Positions 37,174-45,603 of a stretch of DNA of 64,000 nt are shown piece after piece (within the stretch, counting starts at the first letter, position 1; every line of letters begins with the position of its first letter). The stretch is from positions 1 through 64,000 of the forward strand of contig LDWW01000016.1 in NCBI GenBank assembly GCA_001045525.1, read 5' to 3'. The position numbers were made by a program, and so were the translations under genes. Origin of the DNA: Chitinispirillum alkaliphilum (GTDB taxonomy: Bacteria > Fibrobacterota > Chitinivibrionia > Chitinivibrionales > Chitinispirillaceae). The notes below the pieces were generated by a model. The model was given only the letters and a program-made list of their open reading frames with translations. It had not been told where the DNA came from and made no database searches.

Positions 37174-37286
37174 ATCTTGCAAAAGCTATTCACCATCTAA
37201 AAGGAGGTGTGAAGAAATCAATTGAAAGCTTTTTGATTTCCAGAAATCCCTTACTCATCAAACTAAACACAGAAGGAGAATGTAAG

Positions 37287-37676
37287 ATGAATTCAGTAAA
37301 ACAGGTCAAAAAAGCGCTTAAAAAAAACAGCGGTTTCACACTGGTTGAAGTTATCGTGGTAGCAGTGATAGTGGCAGTTTTGGCATTAGGAGCAATTCAG
37401 TTATACCAGGGTTATATCAGAGACTCCCGCTCAAATACAGCTGAAAACCTTGCTTCTTCCGCAGCAGGATACATTACTACAGAACGCAACCGGGGTGCTT
37501 CCGGAAGTGTTAGTGTAAACGATGGAGTTATTACATTTGATACCGACGCAACAGGCGAATCGACCAGGTTTTCCGTTCCGGATAATGCCAACCTGATAAT
37601 AACAGGCAATGCATCAGACGGAGGAACAGTTGCAGTGAGTATCGATGGTGACACATCCAATACTTACGACTATTAA
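37287..37676 (+). CDS. Type IV prepilin (major-pilin candidate)
   Basis: 129 residues. The class III leader MNSVKQVKKALKKNSG ends at the prepilin peptidase site, followed by FTLVEVIVVAVIVAV with Glu at +5. The globular part is short, Gly/Ser/Asp-rich and ends in an aromatic DY. AAGGAG lies 8-9 bases before the ATG; a longer open frame from 37170 overlaps PilC and has no such signal. The strong ribosome site, the small size and the hairpin after the gene suggest a highly made pilin, though which pilin is major is inference. Confidence 0.9.
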   Translation: MNSVKQVKKALKKNSGFTLVEVIVVAVIVAVLALGAIQLYQGYIRDSRSNTAENLASSAAGYITTERNRGASGSVSVNDGVITFDTDATGESTRFSVPDNANLIITGNASDGGTVAVSIDGDTSNTYDY

Positions 37677-37690
37677 CTTTGGTGACTATA

Positions 37691-37720
37691 GCTACCACCC
37701 GAATACTTTCGGGTGGTAGC
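37691..37720 (+). other. Perfect 13-bp hairpin between two prepilin genes
   Basis: gctaccacccgaa and ttcgggtggtagc form a perfect stem with a 4-base loop, 14 bases after the first pilin stop and 21 bases before the next pilin ATG. There is no U-tract. Such intercistronic hairpins commonly stabilise the upstream mRNA or partly terminate transcription, giving more of the first pilin than of later genes. Confidence 0.85.
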
Positions 37721-37741
37721 CACTTGCAAAGGGAAAATGTT

Positions 37742-38077
37742 ATGGCAAAAAAACAGAAGATATTCGGTTTCACTTTGATTGAGGTCGTTATTGTTGCGGT
37801 TATAGTAGCAGTACTTGCAGGATTGGCAATACCTCTCTATAACGGGTATATACAGGATACCCGGCAGAGTTCTGTAGATAATCTTGCTCAGGCTGCGGCT
37901 GCGGCTGCAAACTCCCACTGGCGCAAAACCGGAGTGGATTTTACCGGCAACTCAGATCTTTTAGACAAAATTGACATTTTTTATGATTCATCAAAACACA
38001 CAATAGAACTCAATGGCTCAAATATCACAGTCACCCATATTGTAACAGGCGTAACTTCAACAGTTCCTTACAGATAG
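37742..38077 (+). CDS. Type IV prepilin
   Basis: 111 residues. Leader MAKKQKIFG, then FTLIEVVIVAVIVAVLAGL with Glu5. The N-terminal helix strongly resembles the preceding pilin, including IPLYNGYIQDTRQSSVDNLA versus IQLYQGYIRDSRSNTAENLA, so the two are paralogues. The globular domain differs. AAAGGG precedes the ATG; an upstream ATG in the frame lies before the hairpin and is unlikely. It is a candidate for a second major or alternative pilin. Confidence 0.9.
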   Translation: MAKKQKIFGFTLIEVVIVAVIVAVLAGLAIPLYNGYIQDTRQSSVDNLAQAAAAAANSHWRKTGVDFTGNSDLLDKIDIFYDSSKHTIELNGSNITVTHIVTGVTSTVPYR

Positions 38078-38084
38078 AGGATGT

Positions 38085-38507
38085 ATGAAAAGAGGGAAAC
38101 TCAGTCATAACGGATTTACACTTGTAGAACTTCTTGTTTCAGCTACGATACTGAGCATCATAGTCGTTTCTGTTGTAGCTATATTTGTCAAGGGAAGAGA
38201 GATACAGGTTGTAGACCAAAACCGCCGGGAGGCAAGATCGATAGTTCAGAACCTTTTCGAATATGACTACAACAACAAAAATTTCGACCACCTAAATTTT
38301 GGTGACACCAGTTTCACAATTCATCTGAACCGTGGTTATTCAGACAGCATCCCGGCAACTGTCTCTACACAAATAAACAGCAATTATTTCACAATAGGCG
38401 ACCAGGATCTGGAAACAAAAAAAATCAGTGTTTCAATTGACTGGATAGAACTTGACGGTGCAGAAGAAACTATTTCCCTTTCAAAATGGCTTGCCGGAGG
38501 ATTATGA
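38085..38507 (+). CDS. Prepilin-like minor pilin
   Basis: 140 residues. Leader MKRGKLSHNG, then FTLVELLVSATILSIIVVSV with Glu5. The globular part is rich in Asn/Asp and short. It lies 7 bases after the preceding pilin and overlaps the next gene by 4 bases (ATGA), so these are translated together. Probably a minor pilin of the PilV/PilW/FimU group that primes pilus assembly; exact class unclear. Confidence 0.88.
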   Translation: MKRGKLSHNGFTLVELLVSATILSIIVVSVVAIFVKGREIQVVDQNRREARSIVQNLFEYDYNNKNFDHLNFGDTSFTIHLNRGYSDSIPATVSTQINSNYFTIGDQDLETKKISVSIDWIELDGAEETISLSKWLAGGL

Positions 38508-39043
38508 AAAACTCTACTCATATAAGAGGCATTACACTTGTTGAAGTTCTTGTTTCGAGTGTGTTGGTAGCTATTCTGGCAGGTGCCGGTTACTCCATTT
38601 TGAATTTATATATTATCGAGGCAAGAGACAGCTCAGCTCACCAACGAATACAAACACAGGCAGATGTTGTTTTTGAACAGATCTCAAGAAACATCAGGAA
38701 CAGCTCATTGGTACTCACCTCCGGAGATCCGATTCCTGAATTGTTTGAATGTGAACCAGGAGATGAGTTAACCACCATCAGCACCGATATGATTCAAATT
38801 TACAACAATGATAAGCTTATCGCAGGTTACAGAATCAATAGCGGAGTGCTTCAAGAGCTGGCACTACCTGAAGCATCCTGGGTCAGCTTTGAGACCGGAG
38901 GAAATGAAATTCTTCTCGATAGCCTGATCTTTAGTCTTGACGGTTGCAGGAAGAGTGTTCAGGCAAAGTTTTGGTTTAGGTTTATCGACATAGATACTTA
39001 CTATTCAAAACCACGAAGAGGTCATTTTTTATGCCGAAATTAA
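38504..39043 (+). CDS. Prepilin-like minor pilin (PilW/GspJ-like)
   Basis: 179 residues. Leader MKNSTHIRG, then ITLVEVLVSSVLVAILAGA: position +1 is Ile instead of the usual methylated Phe, while Gly-1 and Glu5 are kept. The globular part contains DVVFEQISRNIRNSS and FSLDGCRKSVQAKFWFRF, the layout of PilW/GspJ-type minor pilins. The ATG overlaps the preceding stop (ATGA). Confidence 0.85.
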   Translation: MKNSTHIRGITLVEVLVSSVLVAILAGAGYSILNLYIIEARDSSAHQRIQTQADVVFEQISRNIRNSSLVLTSGDPIPELFECEPGDELTTISTDMIQIYNNDKLIAGYRINSGVLQELALPEASWVSFETGGNEILLDSLIFSLDGCRKSVQAKFWFRFIDIDTYYSKPRRGHFLCRN

Positions 39044-40203
39044 GAAATAATCCTTTTCCCATTTCAAAGGCAGGCTCTGCACTGGTTGGTGTATTGGCTA
39101 TATCGATTCTTTTGTCGATTGCTGCTGCGGGGTATATAGGATTAGCAAGAAATACAGTAAACAGTGAACATCTTGCACTTAACGACACACGGGCATTGTT
39201 GGCGGCGGAATCTGGCCTCCTTATCGCAGGTAGTCTTGTTTTGCAACAGGATGAGTGGCCGGCATCTGATTTGCCTGATTTATTGGGAGAACTGCTTAGG
39301 GGAGAAAATGCAGTAAATGGTTTTGATGTTACAGTGGATGCATCCCTTACCGGGTTAGAGGGAGATTCGATTCTTATCACATCCACTGCGACTAGCCCTC
39401 TAATATTTTATGACAAGCAGATAAGTTTAACAATATACAATACAGGATTAAATGTACCCTTTGATACGAATGCGTTTGATCATGGCATCTTTGCAGGAGA
39501 AGAAATTCACATAGCAGGAAATGGCGACATCAGAAACCCTGACAGCACCTTTGCATCTGCACACACCAACGGGACTTTCCAAATTACAGGAAATTCAAAT
39601 GTGCAAGCGAACATCTCCGCTTCAGATGATATTACAATGTCAGGAAACTCCAACCATATCGGTACCAGTGAAACTCAGGTACAGCCAATAGATTTCCCTG
39701 ATATTGATCTTACCCCATGGAAAACAACAGCTCAACAAAATGGTCAGCGGTTTACCAGTCTTACCGAAATACCATTTCAAAATAACACCTATGAACCTGA
39801 AGGTGGAATTTTGTGGATTGATTCAGACGAAGAAATCAAGATATCTCAAAAAACCATCACTGGAACAATCATTGTTAACGGAGATATATCATTCGAAAGC
39901 AGCTCATTACTTCTGGGACCCGATGACAATTTCGCAATTGCAAGCGTGTCTGGAAATATCAGGGTTTCAACAGGTGAAATAGAAGGACTGATTTACGCCA
40001 AAAATGGCAATTACATTCACGATGGTCAGGGTACTGTGAATGGACAAATCATTGCCAAGGGCTCTGTCACCCGCAAGGGTTCACCCCAATCGACTTTAAC
40101 AATTACTTACAAACGGATTATCCCTATAATTCCAGAAACTGGAACTAACCCAAGCCGGAAGATCATTTCAGGCTCATGGTCAGAGAAAAATATCTCCTTT
40201 TAA
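39031..40203 (+). CDS. PilX-like pilus assembly protein with long exported domain
   Basis: 390 residues. The N-terminal segment SKAGSALVGVLAISILLSIA resembles PilX/GspK-type pseudopilins: a Gly cleavage site followed by a hydrophobic helix, but without Glu at +5. A typical RALLAAESGLLIAGS motif follows. The remaining 300 residues include a repetitive Asn/Gly/Ser-rich part (HIAGNGDIR, QITGNSNVQ, TMSGNSNHI) suggesting a beta-solenoid like that of bactofilin-type or polymer-forming proteins. GAGG precedes the ATG. It overlaps the previous gene by 13 bases. Confidence 0.8.
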   Translation: MPKLRNNPFPISKAGSALVGVLAISILLSIAAAGYIGLARNTVNSEHLALNDTRALLAAESGLLIAGSLVLQQDEWPASDLPDLLGELLRGENAVNGFDVTVDASLTGLEGDSILITSTATSPLIFYDKQISLTIYNTGLNVPFDTNAFDHGIFAGEEIHIAGNGDIRNPDSTFASAHTNGTFQITGNSNVQANISASDDITMSGNSNHIGTSETQVQPIDFPDIDLTPWKTTAQQNGQRFTSLTEIPFQNNTYEPEGGILWIDSDEEIKISQKTITGTIIVNGDISFESSSLLLGPDDNFAIASVSGNIRVSTGEIEGLIYAKNGNYIHDGQGTVNGQIIAKGSVTRKGSPQSTLTITYKRIIPIIPETGTNPSRKIISGSWSEKNISF

Positions 40204-40253
40204 GCTATACAAGCATACTCGGTTCAGCATTAACCCTTATTTCAGAGGTAAAC

Positions 40254-41192
40254 ATGCAGAAAAAAAAGGCCATATCAGTGGGTATCGAAACCAATTCTCA
40301 TTTCCTGCGTGCGGTTAAGCTTGGCAGAAATGAGAAGAGTAAAACGCATACGATTCTGGGGATGGAAGAAATTCGGGGTGATTATTCAAATGACCAGAAT
40401 TTAGTCGACTCCCTTAAAAAAGTCAAAGACAAACTCTCGATCAGCCCATTTGACAGGGTTATCACGTGCCTTGGCGGAAAAAAAACTTTTGTTTACCAGC
40501 TGAAATTCAGGCGTTTACCAGAAGAAGAGATGAAAAACGCATTGCGATTAGAAATTCGCAAAAGCCTTCCATTTGATATTTCTGCAGCTATAATTGATTA
40601 CCTTATCTCAGGAGAGAGTAATCAGGCTGAAGATTATGACCAGGTGATTGTAACAGCAGTCACAAGCACTCTCCTAAACCGTCATTTAGGGGTTTTCAAA
40701 AGAGCAGGTATAAAGCCTGTGATAGTGGATCTTCTTCCACTTGCTGCAGCCAATTCCTTCTGGGAATCAAACAGGGGAATAACAGCCTCAGATTCTACTC
40801 AGGTAATGTTACATATTGGTCCGAAATTTACAAACATAATTATTGATGGTAACAAATCCAGCTTTTTCCATCGAACAGTTTACTTTGATGCAATCGAAGT
40901 TTTCGATGGTGATCAGAATACCTCAAACACTAACCTGTTTAAAAACAGTAAACTTCTCGATTTACGGGATGAAGTTATGCGAACACTTACCTTTTACAGT
41001 AATTCATTCAACCATTCAGATTTTTCAAGCATTCATCTTATGGGGGATTTTTCAAATAAGGATATGGCTGAGTTTTTTCTGAAGCATAGTAATATCCCTA
41101 CAGAGGTAAACGATCTTGCTAGATCGATATATCCTCATCTTGATAATGAGACTGAAAAATTCAATATTGCGACTTCTCTGTCTATGAGGTAA
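40254..41192 (+). CDS. pilM: Type IV pilus assembly protein PilM
   Basis: 312 residues, actin-like fold. SVGIETNSHFLRAVKL at the N-terminus is the phosphate-1 region; RRLPEEEMKNALRLEIRKSLPF is the characteristic PilM helix; VMLHIGPKFTNIIIDG is the second nucleotide motif. PilM sits on the cytoplasmic face and binds the N-terminal tail of PilN. ATG 40254 has AGAGG upstream; the longer frame from 40176 overlaps the PilX-like gene. Confidence 0.88.
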   Translation: MQKKKAISVGIETNSHFLRAVKLGRNEKSKTHTILGMEEIRGDYSNDQNLVDSLKKVKDKLSISPFDRVITCLGGKKTFVYQLKFRRLPEEEMKNALRLEIRKSLPFDISAAIIDYLISGESNQAEDYDQVIVTAVTSTLLNRHLGVFKRAGIKPVIVDLLPLAAANSFWESNRGITASDSTQVMLHIGPKFTNIIIDGNKSSFFHRTVYFDAIEVFDGDQNTSNTNLFKNSKLLDLRDEVMRTLTFYSNSFNHSDFSSIHLMGDFSNKDMAEFFLKHSNIPTEVNDLARSIYPHLDNETEKFNIATSLSMR

Positions 41193-41231
41193 ATGAAGTG
41201 TTACTGATTATCAAATCAAAGGATTAGAAAT

Positions 41232-41819
41232 ATGCGATATGAAATAAATATGGTTCGCTATATCAGAATGGAGGAGTCTAAGAATGAAGCAGCACATCTC
41301 AAGGCGACTGTGCTGTGTGTTGTTTCTACAGGCATACTCCTGCTCTCTGTCTTTTATTCCTTTTTGAATGTAACCTCTATGCGCAGCGAATTACAAAAGG
41401 AACAGGATCGTTTAGATGTAATAGAGCTACAATATCAACGTTATCAGCAAACCCAGACCATTATTGACAAAGCGGATTTGGAGCTTTTGGACAGACTTCA
41501 GGGGAATAGAATTTTCTGGACCGAAAAACTTGCAGCTATAGCATTCCATCTTCCTAATAAAGCGCCCAACCCCTACTGGATAACAAACTTCAGTTACAAC
41601 AGAAACATCTTCAATGTTCAGGGGTATGGATATATCTCACCCAGACAGGAACAGTTGATTACAATAGATGACTACCTGAATAAACTCCGAGCTGATACTA
41701 CCTACAACCAGGTATTCAAAACCACACTTCTCAGATCGACACAACGCAATGATGAAGGAAACAGGCAGCGGGTTAACTTCGAATTTTCTTCTATCAGCAA
41801 AGGAGCAATTGTACGATGA
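41232..41819 (+). CDS. pilN: Type IV pilus assembly protein PilN
   Basis: 195 residues. The N-terminal cytoplasmic motif MRYEINMVRYIRMEES is the PilM-binding region (usually INLLP in other species; here INMVR). One transmembrane helix (about 26-48) and a periplasmic coiled coil (LQKEQDRLDVIELQYQRYQQ) lead into a ferredoxin-like domain with NFSYNRNIFNVQGYG. AAAGGA precedes the ATG. It overlaps pilO by 4 bases. Confidence 0.85.
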   Translation: MRYEINMVRYIRMEESKNEAAHLKATVLCVVSTGILLLSVFYSFLNVTSMRSELQKEQDRLDVIELQYQRYQQTQTIIDKADLELLDRLQGNRIFWTEKLAAIAFHLPNKAPNPYWITNFSYNRNIFNVQGYGYISPRQEQLITIDDYLNKLRADTTYNQVFKTTLLRSTQRNDEGNRQRVNFEFSSISKGAIVR

Positions 41820-42355
41820 AAAAGGGCAACATTTTCCTGATTCTTATATTTTTGCTCATCACAGCTATTATCGCCTTTGATCGTTACTATGTATCCAATC
41901 TTCAGGAAACATTTTCTGAATTGGAAAAACAGCGAATTGTAACATCAAATAAGCTCGCTACTGCAAAAATAGTTCATGAAAATTTAAACCACGTAAGAGA
42001 GCTCGTTTTTGCCAATATGATCTTTCCTGAAATGGAAATTTCTGATCCCCATGAGACTCAGTTGTTTGAGTTTATCACTACCAGCATAAATGATCTCAGA
42101 CTTAAACTGGTATCATTGAAGCCGTTACCACCTAAAACCGAGAACGGTATTACAATTTTTAGTTATGATATGGAAATCGAGGGTGACTTCTTTAAGTTCG
42201 GTGAATTGTGCGCAAAATTTGAGAACAGCAGGCGAATTATATCTCTTGAATCATTTAACATTGATCTTTTACATAATGAATCATCCCGAAACTCAGAAAA
42301 CGTGGGGATTCGTGTAAACATGAGAATAAACACCTATATGATTTCCAAAACCTGA
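41816..42355 (+). CDS. pilO: Type IV pilus assembly protein PilO
   Basis: 179 residues: a short cytoplasmic N-terminus, one transmembrane helix (IFLILIFLLITAIIAF), a coiled coil and a ferredoxin-like domain containing YDMEIEGDFFKFGELCAKFE, which aligns with the PilO core. It forms heterodimers with PilN in the alignment complex. ATG overlaps the PilN stop (ATGA), with AAAGGAG about 11 bases upstream. Confidence 0.82.
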   Translation: MKKGNIFLILIFLLITAIIAFDRYYVSNLQETFSELEKQRIVTSNKLATAKIVHENLNHVRELVFANMIFPEMEISDPHETQLFEFITTSINDLRLKLVSLKPLPPKTENGITIFSYDMEIEGDFFKFGELCAKFENSRRIISLESFNIDLLHNESSRNSENVGIRVNMRINTYMISKT

Positions 42356-42404
42356 GTTATTCTCGATGAAAAAATATTAAACCAATTAAAAGGATATGGA
42401 ATTA

Positions 42405-42932
42405 GTGAAACAGTATTCTACCCAAATCGTTGCATCTGTTTTGGCTCTGATACTGGCATTTGCCCTTACAGCCCGTATCAGATATCAGAGAAATTTCTTC
42501 GATCAAATGGTTACTGATGCACTTGAGACGTCTGAGGGTTATGATCAAAGATTTATTGACCTGGTTCAGAAACTCGAGTATGAGCTCACATTGAGAGCCA
42601 GTTTCGGCTACACGGGTCAAAAGGATCCCATGACTGGCAGGGAACGTGTAGTTTTGGTTCAAACTCCCCCAGTCAGAAGACAACCAGTTAGAAGAGAAGT
42701 CAAACAGGAGGAAGTCGATCCAATCAGGCTCACTGCCATTATTTACGAAGAGGAAAGAGGTGTGCATACAGCTATCGTTATGGATCGGGACCGCTCTTAC
42801 TCCGTTGAAATGAAAGATCAGGTTGCGGGACGTACAATTTCCAGAATAACTGCAAGCAAAATATTTATGGAAGATGACAAAGCTATTTACTATTACGACA
42901 TAGACGGAAGTAAAGGAAAAGAGCTTAAATAA
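42405..42932 (+). CDS. pilP: PilP-like pilus alignment protein
   Basis: About 175 residues. An N-terminal membrane helix (TQIVASVLALILAFALTA) replaces the lipobox of classical PilP. A Pro/Arg hinge (TPPVRRQPVRREV) leads to a small beta domain with AIIYEEERGVHTAIVMD, as in PilP/GspC homology regions that contact the secretin. An ATG at 42396 has its Shine-Dalgarno only one base away, so I chose the GTG at 42405, which is 10 bases after AAAAGGA. Assignment rests on position between PilO and the secretin plus fold pattern. Confidence 0.68.
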   Translation: MKQYSTQIVASVLALILAFALTARIRYQRNFFDQMVTDALETSEGYDQRFIDLVQKLEYELTLRASFGYTGQKDPMTGRERVVLVQTPPVRRQPVRREVKQEEVDPIRLTAIIYEEERGVHTAIVMDRDRSYSVEMKDQVAGRTISRITASKIFMEDDKAIYYYDIDGSKGKELK

Positions 42933-42978
42933 TAAAAACATACATCAATACTATTCAATATTACCAAGGGAGGCACTG

Positions 42979-44457
42979 GTGAAAAGTCTGGCTATTGTAC
43001 TGACATTCGCTCTTTCTGTTCACTTTTTATCTTTTGCTCAGGCTCAAAACTCACCAATTATTAACAGGGAATCCAATCCTTTGCTTAAGTCTCCAATATC
43101 CTTGGTAGCCAAAGATGCAAACCTCTCAGAGGTCTTGAGGGTATTATCAGATCGTTCAGGAATGAACTTTGTGGCAGGAGAGGGAGTTAACAGAGAGAGA
43201 ATTACAATAATGCTCAACAACACCCCACTTGATGAAGCGATCAATCTGTTGGTCCGGGCTGCAGGTCTATCCTATGAGATAATTGGAAATTCAGTTCTGA
43301 TTGCCGAACCGGGCAATCTCGAAACTGAGATCGGGTTGTCCTCTTATGTGGTAAACCTAAAGTACGCTAATGCAAGAGAAGTAGCAGAAATGCTTTCTGA
43401 CCTTACGCAATCAATAAAAGTAGACGAGGGTGGAAATAAACTTATCTGCTACACCAGCCCAAGGGTAATACTTGAGATAGAAAGAATTGTCAATGCTATT
43501 GATCAGCCTCATATTCTTGTTCTTTTAGAAACAAGACTTATAGAGGTCGCAATGGACAGACTCGATCAATACGGGATAAACTGGAGCAATCTGTCCCCCA
43601 TTCAAGCAGGAATCAGGTATCCGGAGGCTGAGTTGACAGATGGTTTTGATTTGAATAACTGGGTAAGACTCCCTATCAATTTCAACGTAACTCTTGACAT
43701 GTTACTCCAAACCGGTGATGCAAGACTGCTTATGGATTCAAAACTTACCACAACAAACAACAGAGAAGCCTCTCTTCACATCGGGGAAATTATACCATAC
43801 GTAATACAAACCTACAACCTGACATCCGCAGGTGTCAATCAGCAAATTCAAAGGGAAGAGGTAGGGGTTCTCATTACCATGACTCCACAAGTTAATGAGG
43901 AGGATCAAATTACACTTATTATGGAACCGGAAGTATCAAACATTGCCGGGTGGAGAGGTCAGAATGCAGACATTCCACTTATTCGGGTCCGCAAAACAAA
44001 CACAACTGTGAGGGTAGAGAATGGTCAACCCATTTTTCTGGCAGGCCTTCTATCAGAAGAAAAAAGTGTAGAGATAAGGAAATTGCCTGTACTGGGGAGC
44101 GTACCACTATTAGGTTTTCTCTTTCAGAACAGAAGAACTACACTATCCAAAAAGAATCTGATCATTGAAGTGGTTCCGCATATTATAAAGCACCCTTCTG
44201 AAATCAGCAGATTTATAAACAGCTCAGGACAAAGCAGACAAAGGATAGGGTCACTCCAATCACCACAACATCAGGACACCACCTCTGATAATACAGAAGC
44301 TCCTTTGATTAATCCAGATCCATCCATGGTTTTACCCACTACCTATCCAAACCCGGAGGTTATCTATGAATCTCCGATGCAAATGAACGTAAACGACTCT
44401 ATTATGGGCAACAGTTTTGAAAATACAGACACCACCAAATCATCAGTTAATCAGTGA
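42979..44457 (+). CDS. pilQ: Type IV pilus secretin PilQ
   Basis: 492 residues from GTG with GGGAGG upstream. A signal peptide ends near SFAQA. The STN/N0 domain is about residues 33-110 (VAKDANLSEVLRVLSDRSGM), one N1 domain follows (YVVNLKYANAREVAEMLSDL), then the secretin barrel (LETRLIEVAMDRLDQYGINW, VGVLITMTPQVNEEDQITL, VENGQPIFLAGLLSEE, LPVLGSVPLLGFLF). A Ser/Thr/Pro-rich tail of about 80 residues ends the protein. It forms the outer-membrane pore for the pilus. It is small for PilQ because AMIN domains are absent. Confidence 0.93.
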   Translation: MKSLAIVLTFALSVHFLSFAQAQNSPIINRESNPLLKSPISLVAKDANLSEVLRVLSDRSGMNFVAGEGVNRERITIMLNNTPLDEAINLLVRAAGLSYEIIGNSVLIAEPGNLETEIGLSSYVVNLKYANAREVAEMLSDLTQSIKVDEGGNKLICYTSPRVILEIERIVNAIDQPHILVLLETRLIEVAMDRLDQYGINWSNLSPIQAGIRYPEAELTDGFDLNNWVRLPINFNVTLDMLLQTGDARLLMDSKLTTTNNREASLHIGEIIPYVIQTYNLTSAGVNQQIQREEVGVLITMTPQVNEEDQITLIMEPEVSNIAGWRGQNADIPLIRVRKTNTTVRVENGQPIFLAGLLSEEKSVEIRKLPVLGSVPLLGFLFQNRRTTLSKKNLIIEVVPHIIKHPSEISRFINSSGQSRQRIGSLQSPQHQDTTSDNTEAPLINPDPSMVLPTTYPNPEVIYESPMQMNVNDSIMGNSFENTDTTKSSVNQ

Positions 44458-44468
44458 GGAGAATTTGT

Positions 44469-45557
44469 ATGCAGACGGAAACCGAAGATAGAGTTGAAAT
44501 TATCACATTACAAAGTCTCCTCAGTGTGGCTGTTGAGCGTGGTGCAACTGATCTTATTTTAAGTGTTGGTCAGCCTCCACAGATTCGTGTTAACAGCATA
44601 CTGGTTTCTATGGACCAGCCCAAACTAACTCCACAAATGATAAAATTACTCTGCTATGGGGTAATGAGTGATTCTCAGCAAAAAAAGCTTGAACAGGATT
44701 GGGAGGTTGATTTTTCTTTTGGTGTCAAAAACCTTTCGAGATTCAGAGCCAATGTATTTATTCAAAAAGGTTCACTATCCGGTGCATTCCGTGCGATACC
44801 GCACAAGATTCTCGATATTGACACTCTTGGTTTACCACCAATAGTTAAATCGATTTCAGACCGCCCAAATGGTCTTGTTCTGGTCACCGGCCCGACAGGT
44901 TCCGGCAAGTCAACAACCCTTGCTGCAATGATTGACAGAATAAATCAGAATCGTCACTGCCACATAATTACAATTGAAGACCCTATAGAATATATCTATG
45001 AGCACAAATCTTCGACAGTAGAACAACGTGAAGTGGGAACTGATACCCGTTCATTTCATACAGCCTTAAAAAGCATACTCAGACAGGACCCGGATGTGGT
45101 TTTACTCGGAGAAATGCGCGATATTGAATCCATTCAGGCTGCACTTACCATAGCAGAAACCGGGCACCTTTGTTTTGCAACTTTACACACAAATTCCTGT
45201 GCCCAGACGTTGTCCAGAATTGTTGATGTATTCCCTGGTGAGAATCAGCAACAGATCCGGACTCAGCTTTCTCTTACACTGAACGCAGTCTTTTCTCAGG
45301 TTCTGTTACCGAAAATCGGAGGCGGGCTTACTCTTGCAGCAGAAATTATGACCGGATCACCAGCAATTAAATCTCTCATCAGAGAAAATAAAATTCATAA
45401 CATCAATAATCATATCCAGCTTGGAGCCAGTTCCGGAATGCAGACTCTTAATCAATCCCTTGTATCATTGGTTAGGAATGGATTGATTACAAGAGAAAAT
45501 GCTCTGAAAGCGACGCATAACACTGAAGATCTGCATAAGTGTCTTATACACGTTTAA
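44469..45557 (+). CDS. pilT: Type IV pilus retraction ATPase PilT
   Basis: 362 residues. Walker A GPTGSGKSTT at about 140-149, Asp box IITIEDPIEY, Walker B DPDVVLLGEMRD, and the PilT-typical AETGHLCFATLHTNSCAQT and EIMTGSPAIKSLIRENK (the latter resembling the AIRNLIRE motif needed for retraction). It depolymerises pili for twitching. GAGGAG precedes ATG 44469. A GTG/ATG earlier in the frame overlaps the secretin stop. Confidence 0.94.
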   Translation: MQTETEDRVEIITLQSLLSVAVERGATDLILSVGQPPQIRVNSILVSMDQPKLTPQMIKLLCYGVMSDSQQKKLEQDWEVDFSFGVKNLSRFRANVFIQKGSLSGAFRAIPHKILDIDTLGLPPIVKSISDRPNGLVLVTGPTGSGKSTTLAAMIDRINQNRHCHIITIEDPIEYIYEHKSSTVEQREVGTDTRSFHTALKSILRQDPDVVLLGEMRDIESIQAALTIAETGHLCFATLHTNSCAQTLSRIVDVFPGENQQQIRTQLSLTLNAVFSQVLLPKIGGGLTLAAEIMTGSPAIKSLIRENKIHNINNHIQLGASSGMQTLNQSLVSLVRNGLITRENALKATHNTEDLHKCLIHV

Positions 45558-45603
45558 TCAGTAGGTATATGATTTCTTACAACCTGAATCCAGAGAGTAC
45601 ACC

